Positions 47,725-60,182 of a DNA stretch of 64,000 nt are shown in pieces. Positions within the stretch are counted from its first letter, which is position 1. The number at the start of each line of letters is the position of its first letter. A program made the translations under genes and the position numbers. The stretch spans positions 1 through 64,000 of the forward strand of contig LLCB01000306.1 in the NCBI GenBank assembly GCA_001414345.1, in the 5' to 3' direction. Below the pieces are notes generated by a model. The model searched no databases, had not been told where the DNA came from, and saw only the letters and a program-made list of their open reading frames with translations. This DNA is from Hymenoscyphus infarciens (Eukaryota; Ascomycota; Leotiomycetes; Helotiales; Helotiaceae).

Positions 47725-48309
47725 GCTCCGTCACCGCTTTTGTCCAGCCTCTGTGTGCCGGTATCGCGGTAGTCCTAGTCTTTCAAAGATAATGGTTAGA
47801 GGAGAGCCGTACGAGAATTGCTGCTTCTTTCGTCAGAGGTCGAGGGCGGAGCGTATCCGTACCGCGAATAGCCACCTTAAGCCGCCGCACATGACCCCTC
47901 TTCTCACCAACGATAACTAGGCAGGTACTTCGCTGTAATTTTCACAGAATTTTCATTTGCCCCATACATTTTTGTTATCTGAGACTTCAAGGAGATAAAC
48001 TTCTCTCTCGTATCAAATGAGATCACCAACGCCCGTTGCAGATTTCCTCTCGCTAAGCGGGCTGTACGACGCCCTTCCGGGCACATATATCGGACACATA
48101 TATCGGGCACATACATCTGGGTAACGCGCAGCTCGGGGTTGCTATAACCAAAAACCCTCCTCAATTATTCAATGAGTCCATCTCAAACTGTCTACTTTTT
48201 TCCAAGGGGTATTCTCCGCACGTGTTGAACGCCGAAGACAAATGCAAAATCCAACCAACACCAAGACTCTCTTCCCAAGAGAACTACTGACGGGGCTGAG
48301 ATACTTTCT

Positions 48310-49815
48310 TCATGCAGCGCCCTCCTTCAACTTCTGCTCCTCCTCCATCTTCTCTCTTCTCAATTGGGCTTCCTCGCCAATTCCCTTGACCCCTTTCACC
48401 CGCTGTCTCTCTTCATACATATCACGGCTCTTCATAATTCGCTGCACGATCTGTCCAGCATTGACGCCAGCGTAATCATGCAATCCAATCTCCCTATAGA
48501 TGCCCATTTCTTTAGGTGCCGTATAAGGATCATATGTAAGAGGCATGAAGCTGGTTGGTCCATGATAAACAGCATCTGGAGTTCCCCACGGGGTGGACGT
48601 GAGGTATGCTCTGGTCGGAGTAAAAGGAGCTCCGAAAATGACAGAATTGATGTACTACAACTCAATTAGCCAACCGCTGTCTATCATCTTGAAACCCCCA
48701 CCTACCTTGCATTGCAGTACGCATAGACCCCGCTCGTAAATGTTCATGATGGGGTAGTTGACGCCCTTCCAGTGATTGATTACCTCGTCATCATGCACGC
48801 CAGCAATAACAAAGACTGGGCCGTAATCGGAGCCCTTTCCTGTTCTCTCTTGGACTGCTTCTTCAAGATACCATCCTTCCTCTACACCAAGCCTCTCTTC
48901 TTCTTTTATCACACGTCGGAGGAATTCAATGTGTCCGGAGGAGAAGAGATCAAAGCCTCCGTCAACATATACGACCCGTTGACCTGGCTTGGGTTGAGAA
49001 CCTTCACATAGTCGGCTAAACACACCTTTCTCCTCTTCAGTATGGTCTTCTCTTGCTGCCATTGATGCAGTCCAAAACCAAACGCTTGATCCGGGGTGGA
49101 GCCCAGTCTGATCGGTAGCGTATTGCTGGATTCTTTCAGTCATGGCAACGCCCTCCTTGTTTCTCTCTTCCTCAGTCCCGGAACCTTCTTGTCCAGATAG
49201 GAGTTTGGTAAAGGACTTGATAAAGTGTGTGCGGGTGCAGAGCAGCATTCTTCCTACAAGGTCCGTTGTTGAAATGCTTGGTGTCCTCTTTACCACCTTG
49301 AATCGACCAGCAGCCTTCACATATCGATAGCAATCCTCTCCACTACTATCGGATGTAATATCGTCCCCATGTACCACATATTTGCAACCGTAATGGGAGA
49401 TCCAAGGAAGAGAAGTAACGTATGGCGCATAGGCAACGGACTGTGTCACCCATCGGCAGGCATCCACAGCAGAGATTCTTGAAGAGGAATCAGCGGAAAG
49501 CAAGCACCAAACCCCTCTTGTGTTTACCGTTCTTCCAGCGTCATGACCGTAGGCCCCTTGTTCTCGAGGATGGACTCGTCGGAATGGATGCCGACTACGA
49601 GCTCGGTACCTAGCTGTCGAGCTTGCAGCATTGCGCCGGCATGTCCTGAAATAGAAGTCAGTCGTAATTCCAGGGATGGCGATCTGGAAGGATTTGGGAA
49701 TTGTACCATGGTGGAAGAAATCCCAGCAACCATCGACCCAAATGCGGTCGTCTAGGATTTCTGGTGCAGCATCGCCAAATGGGCCCTCTTGCTCTAGGTT
49801 TGGAGTAGCAGACAT
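48310..49815 (-). CDS. ECT1: Ethanolamine-phosphate cytidylyltransferase
   Basis: CTP:phosphoethanolamine cytidylyltransferase of the Kennedy pathway for phosphatidylethanolamine. Exons 49707-49815, 49528-49645, 48706-49477 and 48310-48654; 1344 nt, 447 residues, the family's usual length. There are two tandem cytidylyltransferase domains. The first has VDGCWDFFHHGHAGAM (HxGH, restored across intron 1), LGTELVVGIHSDESI and YVTSLPWISHYGCKYVVHGDD. The second has YVDGGFDLFSSGHIEFLR and VFVIAGVHDDEVIN. The last exon restores CKYINSVIFGAPFTPTRAYL and ends in a charged helix. The catalytically degenerate second domain (SGHIEFLR) is normal for this enzyme. Divergent from the serine-rich protein gene. 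Confidence 0.95.
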
Positions 49816-50726
49816 GGTGAGTGAAATAGCAAAAGCAAACAAAGCATGCGAGGCAAGCAAAAGCAATGGTAGCAAGAATGAAATGAATGCGGTGAAGAAG
49901 TGATATTGTAGTGACGAATTCAAGCTCAAGTTTCCCCGCCGGACCTCTGTCTGTATGGTGGGGTAAAAGTCTAGGGATGGATTCGCCTATCAGGCCTCTC
50001 TCTCACCCCTCTCAAGCAGCCGCTGAAGGCGGGCAAATTTGATTCAATGAAGAAACAAGAAACAAACTCCGTTCTCTCCACGAAGATGCGAAGATGCGAA
50101 GATGCGAAGATGTCGGATCCTGAACCAGGCGCTTGTAGATCAGGGGACCAACAGGAGGGCCATTTCAACTTGTGCCTTGGGCGGCATACATAAATCTGCA
50201 TTCCGAACTGTTTGAGATTCGCCTCATTCAGGGGCACTCCTCGCCTGGCTCAAGGCTGGCTGGACTGGTCACTTTGCGACACCCAATGAAGGGCGATATT
50301 GCCAGACGTATTGACTCCTTCGGAAGGATGGGAGTAATTGGTATCCTTCTGGGGGCCTTTTGGGGGATACATAGCGTCATGCCTCTCGTACAAGTACAGG
50401 ACCGTGTTCCTGACCTGTCTGAAAAAGCACTTTAATAAGTTACCGCCGTGCTGCTGCTGGCCTGACGATTCCTTTTGTGAATGAGGTTGACGCCGCCACA
50501 AAAACGGGAACAACAACAACGACAGACGCACTGGAAAAAAGTGAATCCTGCCTATGTATCTCTTCTCTTGTTCCTCTCCTTCTCGCACCATCTGCAACTG
50601 CCCATCGAACTGTGCGCATTGCCATTTTTGTCTCTGAAAGAGTTTAGAGGTGTAGCCTCCAGCGCGAGTGGAGATCACTGATCACCGACATTTTGGCGGG
50701 GAAACTGCACTAGCAGCTGCCCTGAT
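49816..50726. promoter_or_regulatory. Divergent promoter region with GAAGATGC repeats
   Basis: Upstream of ECT1 (minus) and of the serine-rich protein gene (plus). Four GAAGATGC octamers lie at 50082-50113. Overlapping open frames up to 142 codons are not supported. Confidence 0.5.
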
Positions 50727-52130
50727 ATGCATCACACGGCCTTTTCAAATGGAGGCCTATTCTCCAAGGGAGGCGGTATTTTTGGTGGTGGAAACAAAAC
50801 ACCCACTTCCTCAACAAGACCCAGCACCAGCAGTGGTCCGACGTCAACATATACCGATTCCACCTTCCTCACTACCTCATCCTCTTTCCCCCGCAAGGCG
50901 TCGTTTTCAACAAAGTCCCCTAAAGCATATCGCGGTCGCAACACCTCAAATTCTGCAACTCTCTCCCCCGAGAAGCCTGAAAAACGCGCCAATTCCGCGT
51001 CTGCGCAAACGAGGGCTGCCAATCCACAAGGAGGAGGAATTTCTTTGACTGTTCCTGCGCCGGATTCTGAGAAACCGCCAAAAACTGCGGATAGTTTCAA
51101 TATTGTCACTGCAGAATCTCTCCCCTCACCTGCCTCAGATACAAACTCTTATACCTCGACTACACCATTTGAAAACATGCTGGCAAGGCCAGGAACCTCG
51201 GGGGCATCCAATGGGGCTCCCAATTTTGCGCCATTACAACAGCCTGCTAGTCCGACCTTGGAAAAAATCACATTTCAGCACATACAAGAGACTTCTTCGA
51301 AACGAATATCAACGTTGGATTATTTGAGGAAGGCGTACGTGAAGATTCCTAGAAAATACTTTCTGAATTTAATTCTAACTTTTCACAGTCACGAAGGCCG
51401 TGTATATTGGTTCAACACCTTATTGTTCAATAAACCAGATCTCCAACGAATGCCCTACTTCGACAGTCGAAAAATAGCCCGCCGAGCCACGAATTATCTC
51501 CTCCTCGGCCTGTCCCTCCCCACCATAATCGACCTCAATGGCTCCAACCCTCTCGAATTCCTGAAAACACTCAATGCCCTCCTAGCCGAATTCGAATCCT
51601 ACCAATCCATCCACCCCTCCGACGGGTCCTCCTCCCTCTCCCGCGGTCGATTCCCCCAAATGTTCAAAAGAGCGACCGGCGCCGGCAGCAAGGGACGAAG
51701 AACAAGTTCCGCAGCGGAAATCGGGCTACCAATGGGAAACGACTCGTTCGAATCGAAATCTAGTTCCACAAATGGCGCAGGAGGAGGTTCGGGATCTGCA
51801 TCTTCTTTTGCGGTTGGGGAAACGGATTTGCTGCCTGGAGAGGAATACACATATCTACTCACTCCCTCGTTACCTTTTGATCCTGATTTCTACGAGACGT
51901 TTGCGACGCTTTGCGATGTTTTGATTGATTGTTATACGAAGCTGATGAGTTTGGTTTCTTCGCCTAAGGAGTGTAATCCCAATATAGCGGAAATGTTTAC
52001 CAAGGCTGATGCGAGAGTGAGGAAGATCATCGTACAGGGTGTTGTGAAGGAGTTTGAGGATAGTAGTAGGGCCGGAGTTAAACAGGAGGTGGGGAGTGTT
52101 GGAAGAGTGGTACTTGGTGGGTTGATGTGA
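50727..52130 (+). CDS. Conserved fungal protein of unknown function, Ser-rich N-terminus
   Basis: About 449 residues if a 54-nt intron (51335-51388, GTACGT...TTCACAG) is removed. Both spliced and unspliced forms stay in frame without a stop. The first 190 residues are low-complexity Ser/Thr/Gly/Pro (SKGGGIFGGGNKTPTSS), probably disordered and phosphorylated. A compact domain follows: ISTLDYLRKAHEGRVYWF, MPYFDSRKIARRATNYLLLG and LSLPTIIDLNGSNPLEFLKTLNALLAEFESYQ. A second disordered linker (SSLSRG...STNGAGGGSGSASS) precedes a helical C-terminal part (FDPDFYETFATLCDVLIDCYTKLMSL). The HEGRVYWFN segment looks strongly conserved, but I cannot name the family or role. No signal peptide or membrane segment. 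Confidence 0.8.
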   Translation: MHHTAFSNGGLFSKGGGIFGGGNKTPTSSTRPSTSSGPTSTYTDSTFLTTSSSFPRKASFSTKSPKAYRGRNTSNSATLSPEKPEKRANSASAQTRAANPQGGGISLTVPAPDSEKPPKTADSFNIVTAESLPSPASDTNSYTSTTPFENMLARPGTSGASNGAPNFAPLQQPASPTLEKITFQHIQETSSKRISTLDYLRKAYVKIPRKYFLNLILTFHSHEGRVYWFNTLLFNKPDLQRMPYFDSRKIARRATNYLLLGLSLPTIIDLNGSNPLEFLKTLNALLAEFESYQSIHPSDGSSSLSRGRFPQMFKRATGAGSKGRRTSSAAEIGLPMGNDSFESKSSSTNGAGGGSGSASSFAVGETDLLPGEEYTYLLTPSLPFDPDFYETFATLCDVLIDCYTKLMSLVSSPKECNPNIAEMFTKADARVRKIIVQGVVKEFEDSSRAGVKQEVGSVGRVVLGGLM

Positions 52131-53688
52131 GAGTCTTTTGGCATGGAGTATGATGGATGAATTGGCGTTTAAAGGGTTGCATGGAATAAGAGGGCACGGA
52201 ATGGCATGATACCGAATGGGATAAACTGGGATGGATGATTTATGAGCGGCAAATACTCTACTGCTTCAAGAGACAGAGGATTTGATGAGGAGTTTTGCAT
52301 CATTATGGTAGAATATGTTGAAGATAGTTCTGAAAACCATACGTATAATACAAATAATTTCCAACAATTATCAGGCATAGTTCTTGACCCAAGACTCAAA
52401 AGGACTTCTTATTTAGCCTGCAAAGCTCCAATACAATATCACCACAGCAAAGATGCCCTCAAGCTTAATGACAATCTGCTCTAGCCGGGTTACAATGACC
52501 GTTGCATGGATTGGCTTAGGGAGGAAGGGGTTCTAATAAGAAATTCAAGTCATCAAGAAGTCATTTAGTATTTGCACTCTTTTATTATTCTATCAGTACG
52601 GAACAACACAAAGCGTTCTAAAAGCAAAAGCAATCGCAAAAAGCCTTGACCTTATCCTTTACTTAAAGAATGAGGTATCGATCAGAAACCATAACGTTAA
52701 ATTGAATCATCAATACGTAGAACCGCTTTTTACACGGACTACTTCAGTGCTTGACTCTGTATTGGAGATCATCATATCGAAACCAAGGCCACGGTCCAGC
52801 TCCTTCGAAAGAGCATCTGACACCACACATCCAAGACCGACAAGGATCTTTCCATGAGGAAAGGCCTAGAGTGTTGTCGTCGACCAAAGATTAGCAGCAT
52901 CCGCTTTCCCATAAGCTACAGACCCAAAAGAAAAAAGGTGAACCCCTCGCATCAAGAATAAGCCCCATCGAGTTACTCAATGAACCACTTGCATGGGACA
53001 TTGAGCAATCGCATAACTATCGATCTCGACGAAAATGTTTCCAATCACCAGAACATCTCCACGCTTCCAAGAACAGTCCACACACCTCCTGCAGATGTGC
53101 CTCTGAAAATTTCAAACAACCGTCCCCCAAAGAGCGCGGACTCATATCATCGTCCATGTGGTCTCCTCGAGTTCCGGGTGTAGATATCGACATTGGGGTG
53201 GATACAGTACGAACGGTGCGCAGGTGGATGGAAAAGAATGAAGAATTGGTGAGAGGAGAAGCCGCAAAGTGCTTCTATGGCGGCGCGTTTCCGCAATTCC
53301 TTCGCAAGGAAGGGTGTCCGGGGACTTTCTCCCAAAGCATGAAGATGTTGAAAGACCCCGAAGGATCTTTCTGTTTGTGGGCTTCGAATGCGATTCTTTG
53401 AACGAGAGGGTTGAAGAAGGAAAGAAAAAAAAAAGCCTGGCAGAAAAAAAAAGGTCGAGGTTTTGAGGTACCCCACTAGCGTGGTTCGCGGCCTTGCTTA
53501 CTAAGACGGAGCTAGGCCAAAAACGCGCAGGGGTGTCAAGGTACTACTGAAAGCGGAAAGCGCGATCTTTTGAAAGCTATCGGTTGACTGCCTGGAAGCC
53601 CTCACAATTTTGTCCTGGACAAGAACAACCGATCTTCGCCAAATCACCCTTTTCATAAGCAAGCATCTGATTGAGGAAATCAGTCAAG
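52131..53688. other. Intergenic region, no supported gene
   Basis: About 1.55 kb between two plus-strand genes. Short frames at 52242-52484 and 52980-53466 show no family features. A-rich runs occur near 53426-53455. Confidence 0.5.
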
Positions 53689-54879
53689 ATGTCTGGTCTC
53701 TTCGGATCTTCCAGCACAACTGCGGCCGCCGCAAATAGTCTGGGTGATTTGACAAAGGATATCACTTTGAACAACCCACCAGAAGACAGCATCTCCGATC
53801 TCAGCTTCTCGCCGGTTAGCAACCATCTCGCTGTGGCTTCATGGGATAGCAAAGTTCGGATCTATGAAATCAATGCCCAGGGAGGGGAGGGGAAGGCACT
53901 TTACGACCACCAAGGTCCAGTGTTGAGTACTCACTGGTCAAGTGTATGTTCTCCTTCGAAGATTACCAAAATAGAGGATGGCGTTGCTAACATGGTGTTC
54001 AGGATGGCAAAAAGGTAGTTTCAGCAGGCGCAGACAAGGCAGCTAGGTTGTTGGATTTGGGAGCTGGACAGACTACAACTGCTACTCAGGTTGCCGTCCA
54101 CGATCAACCTATTCGATGCGTCCGATTCTTCACCCCACAAAACTCGAACGCAGAGATGATAGTGACTGGATCATGGGATAAGACTATCAAATATTGGGAT
54201 CTCCGACAATCGACTGCTGTAGCTACCGTACAATGCCAGGAGCGAGTTTATACTATGGATGTCGCAAAGAACCTCTTGGTAGTTGGAACCGCCGACCGTT
54301 ATATCAACATCATCAACTTGGGAGACCCTGGAAAGATCTACAAGACCCTACAAAGTCCATTGAAGTGGCAAACAAGAGTTATTAGCTGCTTCCCAGACGC
54401 ATCGGGTTTCGCAGTTGGAAGTATCGAAGGAAGATGTGCTATTCAATATGTCGAAGAAAAGGATGCCAGGTAAGTGCTCTCATAATAACCTACCCACAAT
54501 TAAAACTAACAAAAAACACAGCTCGAACTTCTCCTTCAAATGCCACCGTGATCCCCCACAAAACAACATGACAAACGTCTACTCCGTAAACTCCATCTCC
54601 TTCCACCCAGTCCACGGCACCTTCAGCACCGCAGGCTCAGACGGTACATTCCACTTCTGGGATGGAGTCGCCAAACACAGACTCAAGGGCTACCCAACAG
54701 TCGGAGGAACCATCTCAGCAACAGCCTTCAACCAAGACGGTAGCATCTTCGCCTACGCCGTAAGCTACGACTGGAGCAAAGGCTACGCAAGCAACAACAC
54801 GCAATACCCTAACAAGATCATGATGCACCCCGTCACACCCGAAGAATGCAAACCTCGACCAAGTACCAAGAAGCGGTAG
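53689..54879 (+). CDS. GLE2: mRNA export factor GLE2/RAE1 (WD40)
   Basis: Nuclear-pore-associated WD40 beta-propeller that binds the GLEBS motif of a FG-nucleoporin (Nup98/Nup116 type) and supports mRNA export. Exons 53689-53943, 54003-54469 and 54522-54879; introns 59 and 52 bp; 1080 nt, 359 residues, the usual size. Visible repeats: PPEDSISDLSFSP...LAVASWDSKVRIYE, VVSAGADKAARLLDL, HDQPIRCVRFF...MIVTGSWDKTIKYWDLR, VVGTADRYINIINL, AVGSIEGRCAIQYVEE, and NSISFHPVHGTFSTAGSDGTFHFWD. The C-terminal signature YDWSKGYASNNTQYPNKI is diagnostic of Rae1 proteins. The start at 53689 (MSGLFGSSSTT) resembles GLE2 N-termini; the upstream in-frame codons are leader. Confidence 0.96.
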
Positions 54880-56376
54880 ATGAGAATTAAAAGATTGGCG
54901 TTGAATGGAAAATATTGAAGGGAGGGAGGGAAAAATGGACGGAGGGAATTTGAGAGGTGATCAATTGTCACAATGTACTAAATGCACACTTCTCTTTTTG
55001 AAGTACAAAAGGAGACGTTGGGAGGAGAACCTTCATGGCATGGTGGCGTTTTTGGGATTATTTGTTGTGTTGTAGCGGCGAAATACCATAGCAGGGAAGG
55101 ATACTCTAGATAGGAATGAAATGAAGTAAATGTTCTTCTATCAGACTACATCTTCAAGCAGGAATTCGTGACTTTGGTCTTGTTCTGGCTTCTCCTCTAT
55201 TTCTATATGCATAGTGATAAAATGAACCCTAGTTACGCTAACTTCCCAAGTATGGTATCACAGTTGAGGAACTTGATGGTTTTGAACAAGCATCGCTTAG
55301 ATAACTTCTTTTGCTACAGACCCCTCCTCGATCGAGCTTCGAGCTAGTAAGTGTTCTCGAGTGTTGAGACATCAACAAAAACAGTGTGCCTTTAATTGAT
55401 TTCCCCCTCATCGGCTCTGCTGATGTCGCTGGGTACACGGCTGAATTGTGCCATAATGTGTGCATACATTGCAGGAAACAGATTGCGCAGTCAAGCCACC
55501 AAAAGTCTTCCTTTTAAAAACAGGCTGTGTTGGCAAGTTATGATTGGGAAGACGGCAAACCGTGTCACACGAACTTGGTTTATCGTCGCCTATTAGCTTG
55601 AGAGGTGAAATACTAGCTATACCCGCAGATAGCTACCTATTTTGAGTTCTACTAGTTATTCTGCCTGCTGCGTGTTAGCCTCATCAAGATGTGTCCTGAA
55701 AGAGTGTACCTCGCTGGATGGTTGCTGGTCTGCAAATGTAAAATAAACCTACCCGTAGTTCACTCATCCGGAAAGCGCACTACTCAATTAAAGAGAGCCA
55801 AGAGCTGTGCTGTGAACCTCGCAGTTGGTAGCATGACTTCGGCACAGGGTATCGAACATGAAGCTGGCTGTGAAGCCAGGGGGGATACTGGCACCAAGTT
55901 CGCTTCTTACATCATTTAAGCAGATAATGCCCATACTCTACGTGGAAGAAAAAACAGGCCCATTTAAGGCACCCGCCACACCCAAACCTCCTAGTCTTAA
56001 TTCTCAAGTGTAATAATAGCAACCACTTACTTGAAAGATCTCTATTAACACTCTTAGGAATCGACAGAACTTTGTCTTATATTTTTATGACTTTATTTAA
56101 CCCTCATAGTGTTAGTTTCTTTGGTTAGGGTAGCTTGTGCCTCAAATGGGCGTGTTTTTTTCTTCTACGTAGAGCCATAGTAACATACGAGGTTTCTAGG
56201 AAGAGCTTTTGAAGACTAAACTTTATCGGAAGAACGATCGCTGTTACCCCGCGGAAATATTGAAAGAAGCACGCAACCAACCACCAGCAGAGGAAAAGCG
56301 GCGGAGTGACATTCCAAAATCTTCCCAAGCTTGACGGAGCGACTTCATTTCAAATCTCGACAGAAGAGGAAAAACT

Positions 56377-57201
56377 TTGGTCCGGAAGATCCACAGGCTG
56401 ACACACAATCGACACATGGAAATCCAAGGCTCATATTTCTTCAAAGAACAGCTGAACTGGTCGGCGAACGCTCTTGACGACTTGTCCAGCATGGCGGCTG
56501 CTATAAAGTGCAACCTTGACATTTGCTTCTATGATCCTGCCATGGTGGTAGTTGAAAATAAGGGAAAACATTGTAGAAGCGGGGGAAGCGATCTTTCAAA
56601 AACCATCGAAGTCGACTATGGTTGTCGAAAAAGCAAGAAAGACGGTGGAAAGTTCAAAAACCACACCTATCAACCTTTTTGTTGGCAGCTGACGCGATCC
56701 CCAACCCCCCAGTGGAGTTCAGTTCAAGGACCGATGTTATCTGCATCAAATTGGTGGATTAAAATACCAGCTTCATTGCTCTTCTTTTGTACAGCTCTGC
56801 CAAGGGAGATGCTTGGGAACGCTATTACATATCGATTCTTGCAAAAACATCCGCAAAACTGAAAATTTGTGACCGCCGGCAACCAACATCACTTGGCTCA
56901 CGTTCTCTCGAAACCGAAAGAAGAAGAAAAAAAGGCAAAATGTACTCGGAACTCACAAGAACCTCCCCGTCATGGTTCCAAACCATCCAACGGCGCATTT
57001 TCAAATAGCAGACTTCCTCAAAGACACTTCAAGAATCAGATGGTAGCCGGGGAACACGTCTCCGAGTTGACAAGACATATGGCAGATTCATTGATGCCAA
57101 AACACACAAAGTTTCCAAGTCGCGCCTTCGAAAGCAATACCGTGGTACTTTCAGGTGAACAACGAACGCAGCTAGTCCTGTGCAGTGATCGAAAGGACTG
57201 A
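56377..57201 (+). pseudogene. Possible decayed gene of unknown family
   Basis: Coherent-looking sequence moves between frames: EIQGSYFFKEQLNWSANALDDLSSMAAAIK and DLDICFYDPAM-like residues to about 56690, then another frame reading AADAIPNPPVEFSSRTDVICIKLVD, a stop, and YSSAKGDAWERYYISILAKTSAKL to about 57008, then a third frame to 57201. No introns explain the shifts. I do not recognise the family; it could also be chance. Confidence 0.3.
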
Positions 57202-58194
57202 ATTCATTTTGTTGAAGATATCACACAGCTCCGTACTGTATATCATGGATGCAACCTACTTCTTGGTAACTTGAAAGCACCCAGGCATCGAGACGAGTCT
57301 ACAGATCCCACCACTCAGCCGACGTCTAGATACGACACGTTCAGTGAAATTCCAGATCCTGTTGCTCACCCTTCACACCGCCTGCAACTTCCACATTCTC
57401 CCCAAACCGCCATTCCAAGGAGTGGGCAAAAATGGCAAGAATAGGCAGTAAAGTGGAATAAGCCAAGACAGATCAACGAAGCTAAGCGAGTCTTCCCGTG
57501 TCTAGAAGCTTTTACTAACGTTCCAGCTCCAGGATTAGTGGATTCCACTTTCGATAATTCCCCGTGGGGTATCTACTTAACAGCCCAAAGCGGGGGTTTT
57601 ATCATAAGGTATGTCATTTTTAGATACATCTAATTGAGAGATATGTTTCGAAACTCTACTTCAGGTAAATTAGTATACTCGATCGATTATCTCAAAATTA
57701 CCACTCAGCTCACCGCTGTCTTTTCAAGTACTGTAAAAAGGACGAACAACTCCGCGGATCACCATATCTCATCGTCTCACCGGGGTTGATCCAGTCCGAG
57801 TACATGTGGAAGGTACGCAAGAAAAGTTGACGTTTTGAGGTATCCGGCGAAGAAGAAGTTTGAATGAGAGTGTTCCGAGTTGTGGCAAGCGTGAAAATCC
57901 TGGTTATCCTACAGTAAGCTCCTTCTCTAAGAATAAATCTACTCAGGATAAATCCAAGAATCCTTCTCCTATTGAAAGCAAATTTAAGTACACAAGTCTT
58001 AACTCCTGATAAAACATGTCCTCTTTTGAATCTGAGTTATGTATTACGAAGTTTGGTGCTCAGTTCTTCAACGATACCGGTTGAAGTTCTTCCGAGAATC
58101 CTCAGAATTGGGGATCTACCCAAGAACTTGTGTCGAAACCAAGTCCAGAATAGTTCTTTCAACTATAACCGTTTATAGTACCGGTCCCCTCTCA

Positions 58195-59197
58195 ATGGAT
58201 TTATACAGTACGTTCGTGGCTGCACCTACACGCCAACTTATCGAGCACATATCAAACACCACAGCTCCTCCCAGCAATATCACCGTCTCTCCGCCAGCTC
58301 ACCACTTCCAACTGCGTCCATCATCTTCTCAACGAAGCTTGGGCGAAGAAACTTTGACCAAGATGCTCTGAACCTCGTCCCAGTTTCAAAGTTCAAATAT
58401 CTTTTAAGCTGTCTACCAGATCCACACACCGGGGCGAGACTCGCAAAACGAAAATTCTCTGGTGCCGGGAAAAGTGCCAGTAGGTCTGCTCCGTCGCGAA
58501 CTTCCTAGCTTCGCTTTCGTTACAGACGAAAACCCAGCAAGAGCATGAAGAAAGGGAGCTTTAGTGACTGACTGTTCAGTGACGAGCTCGCGAACAGGAT
58601 ATGCATACAGCATTATCGCAATATTTGGCACGCCATTAATCGGTGGTATCGTCATGATTGCAACACGGCATGGCAAAATCGAAGGAGTGGACGTCTCCAA
58701 CATCATGATGACAACCTGGATCCTTAGAGGTTTCTGCATTATACTAGCCAAAAGCTGGTTGGGGAAGGACTGACCGGCCTAGCCATGGCATGACTTTGGG
58801 TATGCATGGAAAGCTTGAGTGCCATAGCGTACAAGAACTCGCTGCTGCCACGGGGATAGAGCACCAAACCGTGTTGGGATATCTTCTCGTACCAATATTC
58901 CGCCCCTCTGGGCTATACAAAAGCCTGTTCCTCAACTCGGAATCCTCGGGCGCATCAAGCTTTGCTATCGACGAGGCTTGTACACTGTCAACATTGCTCT
59001 CTTGCGGCTTCATCCTACTAGGCATCACTAAACCGGATGTATTTTACCTGGTATGCCTGGGAGGCAGAAAAAAGAATGAGCTCTTCAATAACAGTTCCAA
59101 CAAGGAGCAAGCGACTAATCCACAAGATGCCATTCTTCCTCACGCAAACCAAAAACCCAGTGTCGCGATTCGAGAAGCAGGTATTCAATCAGGATAA
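58195..59197 (+). pseudogene. Possible decayed gene with a membrane-like segment
   Basis: Fragments in different frames: a Thr/Pro/Ser-rich piece with HHFQLRPSSSQRSLGEETLTKML (to 58371), a hydrophobic piece GYAYSIIAIFGTPLIGGIVMI (58564-58773) and LECHSVQELAAATGIEHQTVLGYL (58790-59197), separated by stops. This suggests a broken gene, but without homology it is weak. Confidence 0.25.
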
Positions 59198-60182
59198 GGG
59201 GGGTTCAAACTTCACACTAACGAGAGGGCTTTTTGGTTTGCTTGAAGCTCTAGAAGGTGCGGGTGGTGGTTGCAACTAGGGTCACCAACCCATAGTACCG
59301 CGATAGATAGCAAAGTTCAAACAGTCTTGAAGGGCCAGCTTCTGTTCTTGTAAAATTCATAAGCAGCATGCATGAGCAAGAGATCGTGGCTGTTATACGA
59401 GGCAGGAGGAAATGTGGGGTTTGCGCTTTCTTGCTCCGAGTACACAGCAGTATTTTCTTGATACTAAGATGCAGCCACGATAGTTTTCATCCTTTTTATT
59501 GGTGGTTATATCTGACGGTGGTGCTGCACCAGGGAAATATAATCTTCAATTTAGAGGAGGGGGGGAAGTAGTGCATCACAAGACGCAAAACTAGCAGCTG
59601 TACTCCTCGGGGTAAGGCAACATTTCCTACCTCTCTTGTATTGTATGAAGAAGGAAAAACCGAAAAAACCGAAGAAAAAAACAATGAAGACCCCAGCCAG
59701 CCTAGTAATTCTCCTAAATTTGATTTGGGACTGACTCCCGCCATCCGTCGCACCTTGAACTGAAGCGTACTCCCAACACAAATTCAGACACTCCCTAGTC
59801 ATAAAAGTAAAGTAGCAATCCAATTGAAACAAACAACAGAAAAAAGTAAAGGCAGTACGCGAAGATGGAAGATAAAGAAAGAACAAAATCAAGTGTCTAG
59901 GAACACTTTATCTTTCAGGGAACATGACATGATGAGGTGCTATGGTGTTTGGAAGACTCACCAGCATGTCAATTGTCAAGTAACAGATGTGTACCTGGTA
60001 GAAGACTCTCCCACAAGAAGCACAACCTAAATATCAACGATTTCATTTCATCATCTAAAATCCCCAACCAATATCTAAAAATTCCCCATTGATCCGAGAC
60101 CCCAAGTCGGAGAAGACAAGAAAATTTCCCATTTATGACACCCTAATATACACCCCCCACACGAAAATTTGCATCCATCTCC

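Larger units (their letters stand above)
46947..48309. other. Intergenic region with three simple-sequence repeats
   Basis: Upstream of the aminotransferase gene and downstream of ECT1 (both minus). It contains GTAGT pentamers (46981-47004, in the likely leader), a TA dinucleotide run (about 47583-47626) and seven-base GAGGCTA units (47683-47724). No gene supported. Confidence 0.6.
54880..60182. other. Gene-poor 5.3-kb region with decayed coding scraps
   Basis: Between the convergent GLE2 and amino-acid transporter genes. No intact gene recognised. Two stretches (56377-57201 and 58195-59197) show protein-like sequence that switches frame, listed separately. The rest appears to be unique non-coding DNA. 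Confidence 0.55.
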
